A DNA stretch of 64,000 bases, taken from positions 1 to 64,000 of the forward strand of contig SCTX01000106.1 of NCBI GenBank assembly GCA_004298385.1, read 5' to 3'. The notes below the pieces were generated by a model, which saw only the letters and a list, made by a program, of their open reading frames with translations, searched no databases and had not been told where the DNA came from. This stretch comes from Betaproteobacteria bacterium. GTDB lineage: Bacteria; Pseudomonadota; Gammaproteobacteria; Burkholderiales; SG8-39. How positions within the stretch are numbered: position 1 is the first letter of the stretch; every line of letters starts with the position of its first letter. Shown piece by piece: positions 1 through 8,913 of this stretch. The position numbers and the translations under genes were made by a program.

Positions 1-198
1 GGCGGTTAACAGCGCGTCAAGGGTTCGCGCCTGTCCTCGGTTCGGCATCCGGCCGGCCAACAGCAAAAAGACCGCCTCGGCGAAGCTCGCATTCTGAATG
101 AGATCGCTGAGGCGGTGCCCGCGCAGGATTACCTCATCGTCATGCTCGTCGCTGACGATCTTGGATATCGCCGTGACGTAGTGGTGCATATCGGACAT
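1..198 (-). CDS. Citryl-CoA lyase / citrate synthase-family protein, N-terminal part (runs off window)
   Basis: Minus-strand reading from ATG at 198: MSDMHHYVTAISKIVSDEHDDEVILRGHRLSDLIQNASFAEAVFLLLAGRMPNRGQARTLDALLTA; resembles citrate synthase-like N-termini. Confidence 0.5.
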   Translation of the reverse strand, partial: MSDMHHYVTAISKIVSDEHDDEVILRGHRLSDLIQNASFAEAVFLLLAGRMPNRGQARTLDALLTA

Positions 199-322
199 TA
201 GGAGACTCCGTAATACTATGCGGCGGAGCATTGTATCATTCTAAAGTAACTATTCAGCCTACCGGCGGGCATTGCAACGCGTTGATTTAAGTGTCGCCGA
301 TTCTAAATTTGGCAACCACGAA

Positions 323-2275
323 TCACAGCTTTGCGTGACGCGCCTGTCGCAGCACGAAGCGCCCGGGATCGAGTGCATCGGCCAGATCGCCCTCGAGCGG
401 CAACGGTTCGCCTTCGATCAGGCTCGCCAGCAGCTCGCCGGCCAGGGTTGCCCAGATGAGGCCGCGCGATGCATAAGCCGAGGCACAGTAAAGCCCCGGG
501 CATCGAGGCAGATCAGCCAGTTGCGCGCCGGAGAGTGCGGCCTTTTGCGTGTGGGCCGCATCCACGTCCGGCATGGCGCCGATGAGCGGCATGCGGTCCG
601 GCGCCACGCAGCGAAAACCCACTGCACCGCCCAGCTTCGACGCATCCAGTGCAAGCTGCGCATGCGGCAGCAGTTGCGCCAGGCGCAGCAGATTGGCCTC
701 GTGGCTTTGCACCTGCGGCTCCGGGTCGTCGTTGTCGCGATCATAGGTGCTCCCTGTCACCACGATCCCGCCGGCGGCGGGCAGCACATATCCCGAGCCG
801 GTGAGCACGACGCGCGGGGCCGTCAGGATTTCCGCCGGCAGATAGGTGATCTGCCCGCGAATGTTCTTGAGCGGCTGCGCGATGGAGGCGAGACGCGTGG
901 TGTCGTTCGAGTTGGCGAGGACGAGCACTGGGGCCGCTGCGATGAGCCTGCCGTCCGCGGCAAGCGCCCGCCATTCGCCGCCGTTGCGCTCGATGGCATG
1001 CACTCCGATGCCGAAATGCGGCGTGAGCGCCGCAGCGCGCGTGGCGCGGGCGCCCGCTGCGGCGAGCTGCGCCGCGATGAGACCGAGCGGACGCATCCAT
1101 CCGGCGCCGGGAAACCACCAGCCGCCGCTCTTCAATCGGCATCGCGCCAGCGTCTCGGCCGCGCCACGCTCTACGTATTGCGCATAGTCGGGCGGATAGC
1201 CCAGCGCGGCGATCGCCTCCGTCATGCGCTGCTCCCGGTCGGAGTCCCCGCCGAGTTGCAGCACGCCGCAACGCGCCCACGCAAGCGCCTGGCCTGTCCG
1301 CTCCAGCGCCGGCCAGCGCGAGACGGCGTAGAGGAAACCGCTGCGCGTGGCTCGCGACAGGATGCAGTCGTCGCGCGAAATGTGCGGGTGGAAGACGCCG
1401 GCGTAACTGCCGGGAGTTTGCGCGCCAGGCGGCGCTCGGCGCTCGATCAGGTCGATTTGCCATCCGCGGGAAGCCAGGCGCTCGCTGATCGCCGCACCCG
1501 CCAGGCCTGCCCCGATGACGATGGCGTGGCGGCTGGTCCGCCCCGGGACGGCTTCCCGCGGACTGCGCGGCGGACGGCGCGGCGCGTAGCTGCCGCGCAG
1601 CATTTCGCGCTTGCGCCCGAATCCGGAGCACTTTTCGAGCGTGAACCCCGCCGCCTCGAGTCCCTGGCGCACGGCGCCCGCGCTCGAGTAGGTCGCGACG
1701 CTCGTGCCGGGGCGAGCGAGCCGCGCCAACTGCCGCATCAGTTGCGGCGACCACATTTCCGGATTGCACCGGGGCGCGAACCCGTCCAGGTAAACGCCGT
1801 CCGCGCGCAAGCGCAAGCGCGGCATCAGCAGGGCGACGTCCCCGAATGCCAGCGTCAGCGTGAGCCTTTCACCGTCTAAATGCAGCCGGTGCAATCCGGC
1901 CACGAGCGGCGGCCACGCCTGCCGCAACCGTTCGGCCAGTGGCGCGAATTCGGCGTAGCGCCGATGCAGGGTGCGCAGCGCGTCGCGCTCGAACGGATGC
2001 TTTTCGATCGAAACAAAGTGCAGGCGTTCGCAGCGCGCGGGATCGGCGCGCCACTCGCGCCAGGTGGCGAGGAAATTCAGCCCCAGCCCGAATCCGGTTT
2101 CGAGGATGGTGAAATTGCGCTCATGTGCCCATCGGCGTGGCAGATCGCTGCCCCCGACGAACACATGGCGCGCCTGACCGGGGCCCGACTCCGCGCTGTG
2201 GTAGACATCGCCGTAGGCGGGCGAATACGGTGTTCCTTCACTGTCAAAGGCGAGTTCGGCGGGCTCGATGCGCAT
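323..2275 (-). CDS. mnmC: Bifunctional tRNA 5-methylaminomethyl-2-thiouridine methyltransferase / FAD-dependent oxidoreductase MnmC
   Basis: 650 aa; N-terminal ETGFGLGLNFLATW methyltransferase plus C-terminal FAD domain (AIVIGAGLAGAAISERLASRGW). Confidence 0.95.
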   Translation of the reverse strand: MRIEPAELAFDSEGTPYSPAYGDVYHSAESGPGQARHVFVGGSDLPRRWAHERNFTILETGFGLGLNFLATWREWRADPARCERLHFVSIEKHPFERDALRTLHRRYAEFAPLAERLRQAWPPLVAGLHRLHLDGERLTLTLAFGDVALLMPRLRLRADGVYLDGFAPRCNPEMWSPQLMRQLARLARPGTSVATYSSAGAVRQGLEAAGFTLEKCSGFGRKREMLRGSYAPRRPPRSPREAVPGRTSRHAIVIGAGLAGAAISERLASRGWQIDLIERRAPPGAQTPGSYAGVFHPHISRDDCILSRATRSGFLYAVSRWPALERTGQALAWARCGVLQLGGDSDREQRMTEAIAALGYPPDYAQYVERGAAETLARCRLKSGGWWFPGAGWMRPLGLIAAQLAAAGARATRAAALTPHFGIGVHAIERNGGEWRALAADGRLIAAAPVLVLANSNDTTRLASIAQPLKNIRGQITYLPAEILTAPRVVLTGSGYVLPAAGGIVVTGSTYDRDNDDPEPQVQSHEANLLRLAQLLPHAQLALDASKLGGAVGFRCVAPDRMPLIGAMPDVDAAHTQKAALSGAQLADLPRCPGLYCASAYASRGLIWATLAGELLASLIEGEPLPLEGDLADALDPGRFVLRQARHAKL

Positions 2276-2300
2276 GTGCGCGAATTAGCGCTGCGTGACG

Positions 2301-3548
2301 CTAGAATGCAACATAAGGTCCGCTGGGACCGCCCGGCGTGCCGGTCCCTTCGATTGCCGTGTACACCTTGCGCCCGTAGAAGAAAGGAAGCCCCCAGTCG
2401 AAGCTGTTGGCGGCGAATTGCGGCGCCGCGAGATTGCCGAACGCGGCAAAACCCGGGTTGCTCTTCACCAGCGTAACCGCATTGGCCACGCTGAAATTGA
2501 CCGGCGCGGACCCGCCGTTCCTGCCTAGGATGGTGGCGGATACATTCTTCGCCGCAGGGGGGCAGTAAAACCCGGCGGCGGATGGGTCGGTGCAGACCGG
2601 CGTGCCGGCGTCGGCGAAGAAAAAAGCATTCGAACCGCTATCGATAAAGCTGGCGCTGTAGCTGGCGCCGTTATAAATCGTGGTGAAATTGGCCGTGTTC
2701 GAATCCACGCCGATCACGGTCGCGGTTCCGATCCCGTTGTTCGCCTGCGTGCCGATGCCGAACACCAGCGATCCGCTGACGCTGGCCGCTCCGGCGGCCG
2801 GCACCGACGGCAGCTCGATGATCACGCCGTTGTTGTTGACGGCAAACATCGATACCGGGTGCTGCAATTGCAGGGCCAGAGGAATCGCCGCCGCTTGGCA
2901 GCCCGAGGAAGGGCAGGTGTAATAGATGCCGGGCCTGCCGCTCAGCACACACGCATTGCCGCAGTCCTGGCGGAATATGGCCAGCCCCAATATACCGTTG
3001 GCGCGCAATTCCGACACCGAGTTTCTCGATGGCCCGGTGGCGGAGCATCGGCTCGGCGCCAAGGAAACTTTAGGATCGCCGATTACCTGGATCGGCAGCG
3101 AGTTCGCCTGCTCGCCCGCGATTTTCAAATCCGCCAGTTTCACCGGGCCCCAAGCGTAGCCGTCCGCGAACTGGGCGCACTCGACCACCGGATCGCCTTT
3201 GGCGTCCATCTGCTGCGGCAGCGAAAGCGATGCGGAAAGCGCCGAGGACATGATCCTCAGCCCGGTCGATCCAGTGTCGATCAATACATTGTCGATGGTC
3301 TGGCAATTGCCGCTTCCCGGCGCGCACAGCACGACGCTGGTAAACGCGAGATTGACGCTGCCGCCCAAACCGGCGTTGACTGAAATCGGCTGCACATTGG
3401 GGCCAGTGAGCGCAACCGTGTTTGTGTCCGCCGTTGCCGCGGCCGGCGTTGGCGCACCGCCGCCTCCGCCACCTCCTCCGCCGCACCCCTGGATCGCCAT
3501 GAGGGCCGCAAGCGATGCCGGCGTGAGCCATTTGCGCATGCGACTCAT
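2301..3548 (-). CDS. DUF3443-family lipoprotein
   Basis: Lipobox-like IQGCGGGGGGGGG signal; VLIDTGSTGLRIM aspartic-protease-like motif; next to a DUF2844-like gene. Confidence 0.75.
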   Translation of the reverse strand: MSRMRKWLTPASLAALMAIQGCGGGGGGGGGAPTPAAATADTNTVALTGPNVQPISVNAGLGGSVNLAFTSVVLCAPGSGNCQTIDNVLIDTGSTGLRIMSSALSASLSLPQQMDAKGDPVVECAQFADGYAWGPVKLADLKIAGEQANSLPIQVIGDPKVSLAPSRCSATGPSRNSVSELRANGILGLAIFRQDCGNACVLSGRPGIYYTCPSSGCQAAAIPLALQLQHPVSMFAVNNNGVIIELPSVPAAGAASVSGSLVFGIGTQANNGIGTATVIGVDSNTANFTTIYNGASYSASFIDSGSNAFFFADAGTPVCTDPSAAGFYCPPAAKNVSATILGRNGGSAPVNFSVANAVTLVKSNPGFAAFGNLAAPQFAANSFDWGLPFFYGRKVYTAIEGTGTPGGPSGPYVAF

Positions 3549-3551
3549 GCT

Positions 3552-4004
3552 CTATTGAATTTCCCCGGCCAAAACGCCTCGCGGCAACAGCTTGGGAACA
3601 TACGCTCTGCCGAAAAATGCCCGCATATGCCCGCCGCTCTGCACCACCAGGCCGGGCTGTTGCGTCACGCGGGGTCCCGGACCGCCATCCGAGGTCTTCA
3701 CCGCCTCGGTATATTGTTCGAAGTACCGGCCCAGGACCTGCCGTAGATCCGGAAGCGAGGGACCCCGCCAGGAAACGGCGAACACCATTCCCGCCGGCGA
3801 GACATATTGCCTGACCACGGTGCCCGAAGGCAACTGGATTTCGTGCACGGCGAATTTTGCGGCGCCGGTGATTTGCAGCGTACCCTGCAGTTGCGTTCGA
3901 TCGGTCCGCACCGAGCTCACGTCCTCTCCCAGCGTTGCTGCGGCGGGAACGGAAACGACCAGCGCAACTAAAGCAAGGCGCGTCAAGCAGAGGTTCAATT
4001 CCAA
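3552..4004 (-). CDS. DUF2844-family secreted protein
   Basis: Signal peptide, LGEDVSSVRTDRTQLQGTLQ...; immediately upstream of the DUF3443 gene. Confidence 0.7.
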   Translation of the reverse strand: MELNLCLTRLALVALVVSVPAAATLGEDVSSVRTDRTQLQGTLQITGAAKFAVHEIQLPSGTVVRQYVSPAGMVFAVSWRGPSLPDLRQVLGRYFEQYTEAVKTSDGGPGPRVTQQPGLVVQSGGHMRAFFGRAYVPKLLPRGVLAGEIQ

Positions 4005-4046
4005 TTCCGTCCCCCGCGTCCGATTGCTTACGGACTCACCCCGGCG

Positions 4047-4199
4047 TCACAGGATCTGCCGCGCAATGCGCAGGCGCGTCGCGCGCATGTCGGTGCCGCC
4101 GGCGATCAGCATGCCGCGCGGCCCTTCGCCCGCGAGGATACGAGCGGCTTCCGCCACGCTGGTGAGCGCATGAAATCGAAACCAGAGCAGACGCATCAT
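4047..4199 (-). pseudogene. Truncated N-terminal remnant of a molybdenum hydroxylase FAD-binding (medium) subunit
   Basis: Minus reading MMRLLWFRFHALTSVAEAARILAGEGPRGMLIAGGTDMRATRLRIARQIL*; matches the FAD-binding PCMH start (aGGTDl) but stops after 50 aa. Confidence 0.55.
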
Positions 4200-4382
4200 G
4201 ATTTACGCGATTCCGACCGATTTTGAGGCTCTCGGCATGATATCTGCAATTGACTGCCGCTGCCAGACTCGGAGATACTGTCAAGAGTGTCGCTGAATTT
4301 CCTATCCTTGCACCGCGGTCATATGCACTTCAGGGCATATCTCTCAGCGCTTGATCTTGATCCATAAGAAGGAGGCCCGTCC

Positions 4383-6431
4383 ATGAAATTCCAGAAACTA
4401 TTCGAACCCGGCAAGATTGGCGCCATGGAACTAAAGAACCGGATAGTACTCCCCGCAATGGGGTTGAATTTCTGTACGGACAAAACCCTAAATGAGCGCT
4501 TGCTGGGTTTTTACGAGGAGCGCGCCCGTGGCGGCGTTGGACTGATAATTGCCTCGGCCGGCATAGAACACACCGATGAAAGGGGCTACGAGCAGTTGAA
4601 CAAGAGCGATAAGATGGGTTATATCCCCAGCCTGGGCCATGATAAGTATCTGCCCGGATGGCAAAGGCTGGTAGATGTTGCGCACAAACACGGGGCCAAG
4701 CTGGGAGTTCAGATTGCGCACATCGGTAAGTATGCTCATTCCAGCCTATTGGGTGGCGAGCAGCCAGTCTCGCCTTCGGCTATCCAGGCCAATCTGACGG
4801 TGCACGGCTTGCCCGGTGAGATGCCGCGGGAGCTTGCTATTCCGGAAATAAAACTCATCCAGCGAAACATTGCCAATACCGTCAAACGCGCTAAGGGAGC
4901 CGGTGTAGATATAGTTGAGCTGAATGCGTGCTCGGGCTATCTCATCCGGGAATTTCTCTCGCCCATCACCAATAAGCGGACGGACGAGTATGGCGGCAGT
5001 CTGGAGAACCGGATGCGCTTCCTGCTCGAAGTCATCGGCAAAATCCAAGCGACGGTGGGAAAAGACTATCCCCTGATGGCCCGGATCTCAGCCAACGAGT
5101 ATCTTCCCGAAGGCCATACTCTCGATGAGTCCGCCATAGTGGCCCGGGCCTTGGAAAAAGCCGGGCTCCATGCCATTAGTGTTGTCGGGGGGGGGCATGA
5201 GACCATGGTTCCATTGTCGCCTATGTCGGTTCCCCGAGGCGCTTTTGTCTATCTGGCGCAAGGGATCAAGAATGTGGTGAGTATCCCGGTTATTGCTTCA
5301 GCCCGGATCAATGACCCCGTAATGGCGGAAAATATCTTGCGCGACGATCGGGCCGATTTTGTGGCTATTGCTCGCGCCTTGCTGGCGGACCCTGATTTTT
5401 CCAACAAGGCCAAGGATGGGAGGTCGGATGATATCCGGCCTTGCATCGCCTGTAACCAGGGGTGCTTTGATTTGCTATTCGAATGGAAACCGGTGACCTG
5501 TTTGATGAATCCACTGGTCGGCTGCGAGAAGGAGCGTCAAATAACTCCGGCTGGGAAGAAAAAGAAAGTCATGGTGATCGGAGGTGGGCCGGCCGGCATG
5601 GAGATATCCCAGGTGCTGGCCTTGCGCGGACATACGGTATCTTTATACGAAAAAGCGGATCGGCTGGGAGGTCAGATTAATCTATCGGCCATACCGCCCG
5701 GCCGGGAAGAGCTTGCCAACATACCGGTATATTTCAGCAAGCAACTAAACAAACTGGGGGTTAAGGTAAACCTGGGTCGAGAGGTTAACTCCCAATTGAT
5801 CAGCCAGGAAAAACCCGATGCCGTTGTGGTGGCCACGGGTGCTCAGCCCTTGGTTCCGGATCTGCCCGGTTTGAAAGAGAATCAAGTAATCACTGCCTGG
5901 GATGCCTTATATGGTGATGCGCCGGTAGGCAAACGGATAGTGGTGCTGGGCGGCGGTTCCGTAGGCTGTGAAACCGCCATATTTTTGGCCCAAAAAGGTG
6001 CCATAGACGCTGAAACCTTTGCTTTTCTAAGCAGTTACGGGGCCTGTGATCCGCAAACCGCTTTGGGTTTGACTATGAAAGGGAATAAGGACGTCTCTCT
6101 CATAGAGATGCAGACCCGGATCGGTCAGGACTTCGGCAAAGGGAACCGGTGGGTATTCATGGGCGAGATAAAGCGGCTCGGTATCAAGGTCATAACCAAA
6201 GCCGAAGTCACGGCAATAACCCCCGAAGGGGTAAGGATCAAAATCGGAGCGCAGGAACAGCTTGTCCCGGCGGATACCGTGGTCTTGGCCGTGGGCTCTC
6301 GGCCGAATAACCGACTCTATGCGGAGATAAAAGATAAGGTGGCCGAGACTTATCTGATCGGCGATGCCCAGAAACCCAGACGGGCTCTGGATGCAATCCA
6401 TGAGGGGTTTGAATTGGGATGCCGCATCTAG
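4383..6431 (+). CDS. Old-yellow-enzyme/2,4-dienoyl-CoA reductase-like FAD/FMN/Fe-S oxidoreductase (2-enoate reductase type)
   Basis: 682 aa; OYE barrel, Cys cluster CIACNQGCFD, FAD/NAD domain VMVIGGGPAGMEISQVLALRGH; RBS aagaaggagg. Confidence 0.9.
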   Translation: MKFQKLFEPGKIGAMELKNRIVLPAMGLNFCTDKTLNERLLGFYEERARGGVGLIIASAGIEHTDERGYEQLNKSDKMGYIPSLGHDKYLPGWQRLVDVAHKHGAKLGVQIAHIGKYAHSSLLGGEQPVSPSAIQANLTVHGLPGEMPRELAIPEIKLIQRNIANTVKRAKGAGVDIVELNACSGYLIREFLSPITNKRTDEYGGSLENRMRFLLEVIGKIQATVGKDYPLMARISANEYLPEGHTLDESAIVARALEKAGLHAISVVGGGHETMVPLSPMSVPRGAFVYLAQGIKNVVSIPVIASARINDPVMAENILRDDRADFVAIARALLADPDFSNKAKDGRSDDIRPCIACNQGCFDLLFEWKPVTCLMNPLVGCEKERQITPAGKKKKVMVIGGGPAGMEISQVLALRGHTVSLYEKADRLGGQINLSAIPPGREELANIPVYFSKQLNKLGVKVNLGREVNSQLISQEKPDAVVVATGAQPLVPDLPGLKENQVITAWDALYGDAPVGKRIVVLGGGSVGCETAIFLAQKGAIDAETFAFLSSYGACDPQTALGLTMKGNKDVSLIEMQTRIGQDFGKGNRWVFMGEIKRLGIKVITKAEVTAITPEGVRIKIGAQEQLVPADTVVLAVGSRPNNRLYAEIKDKVAETYLIGDAQKPRRALDAIHEGFELGCRI

Positions 6432-6464
6432 AGGCGGGATGGCGGGAGCCTGCGCCGCCCGCGC

Positions 6465-7238
6465 CTACAGTACCGCCGAAGCGCCGCCGTCCAGATTGAT
6501 GCTGGTGCCGGTGATATAGCTCGCCGCTTCCGACGCGAGAAACGCGATCGCGTCGGCGACTTCCTCGGCGCGGCCGACGCGCCCCAGCGGTATGTCCTTC
6601 GCCAGCTTGGCGTAGTACTGCTCCAGCGCGACACCGGCCTTGGCTGCCTTGCGTTCGTGCTGCCCCGCGCGCACCAGGCCGATGCATATGGTGTTTACCA
6701 GGATCTGGTGTGGCGCAAACTCCTTCGACAGCGCCTTCGTGAACGCGAGTCCCGCTGCGCGCGTGACCGTGGTCGGCATCGACTTGGCGCGGGGCTGCTT
6801 GGCGCCGGTATTGGTGATGTTGACGATGCGCCCCCCGCCCTGCTGTTTCAGGTGCGGGATCGCCAGGCGCGCGAGCCGGATCGCGGCGAAGAGCTTGAGC
6901 TCGAAGTCCGCCTGCCAGATGTCATCGGTCACCGATTCGAATTCGCCGGTGGCCGAGGTGCCGGCATTGTTGACGAGAATGTCGAGCCGGCCGAATGCCC
7001 CGACCGCCTCCGCCACCAGCCTGGCGCAATCCTCCGCCCTGCTTACGTCCGCCTGCACCGCGGCAACGCTGCCCCCGGCGGCGCGGATCTCGAGCGCGAC
7101 CTGATCCAGCAGCTCCCGGCCGCGCGCGGCAATCACCACGCTTGCGCCCTCTTGCGCCAGCCGCAGCGCGCTCGCCCTGCCTATGCCCTGCGAGCCGCCG
7201 GTAACGATCGCGACCTTGTTCTTCAGTTGCAAATCCAT
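6465..7238 (-). CDS. SDR-family oxidoreductase (3-oxoacyl-ACP reductase-like)
   Basis: TGGSQGIGRASA, NNAG motifs; 257 aa. Confidence 0.9.
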   Translation of the reverse strand: MDLQLKNKVAIVTGGSQGIGRASALRLAQEGASVVIAARGRELLDQVALEIRAAGGSVAAVQADVSRAEDCARLVAEAVGAFGRLDILVNNAGTSATGEFESVTDDIWQADFELKLFAAIRLARLAIPHLKQQGGGRIVNITNTGAKQPRAKSMPTTVTRAAGLAFTKALSKEFAPHQILVNTICIGLVRAGQHERKAAKAGVALEQYYAKLAKDIPLGRVGRAEEVADAIAFLASEAASYITGTSINLDGGASAVL

Positions 7239-7371
7239 CGGTGTTCTCCCATAGATTCCTGCGCTTCAAATGCCCGACAAAACCGCTACGACAAATTCTT
7301 TTTGTCGATAGATGATAGGTAAGATCATAGCCAGATACCGGCTTCAGGGCGAGGCCATTTTGAACCTGTGA

Positions 7372-8589
<1,218 letters not shown>

Positions 8590-8626
8590 GGGGCGCTCAT
8601 CCCGGGTGTTGCGGGGTCTCGACGTT

Positions 8627-8812
8627 GCGCGGACGAGAACCCGTCCGCGCGGATCGTCGATAGCGCACGGATGAAAAGCACATCCGCGCGCGATCGACGA
8701 TCTTGGATAAAAGCCACCCCAAACCGATTTTGGTTTTATTCATAACCGTGTTTTCCGTGCGGATACGCTTTTCATCCGCGCGGAAAACACGGTTGGCGCG
8801 CGCGAGCGCGCA
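8627..8812. repeat. Intergenic multi-hairpin repeat, family A, copy 1
   Basis: Three nested hairpins: GCGCGGACG/CGTCCGCGC (8627-8650), GATCGTCGAT/ATCGACGATC (8652-8702), AACCGTGTTTTCCG/CGGAAAACACGGTT (8744-8794); homologous in reverse orientation to 62283-62570. Confidence 0.85.
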
Positions 8813-8913
8813 ATGCCAGTGCGTCGGCACGCGGCGAAATATAAGGCAGGGTATATAGGGCTCCCGCCTGCCTTGCACACCAGTGTCGGGATTTGCGCTG
8901 GCTGACGCCGCCT

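Noticed and set aside
272-1879. 535-aa + strand ORF
   Set aside because: Antisense to mnmC; long antisense frames are a high-GC artefact and the translation is Arg/Ala/Gly-rich with no motif.
3466-3500. Phase-variable repeat tract encoding poly-Gly in the DUF3443 lipoprotein
   Set aside because: Codons in the tract vary (ccg/cct/cca), so it is not a uniform slippage-prone repeat; better explained as a Gly linker after the lipobox Cys.
8627-8812. CRISPR array
   Set aside because: Repeats are palindromic, of unequal spacing and lack unique spacers; no cas genes in the window.
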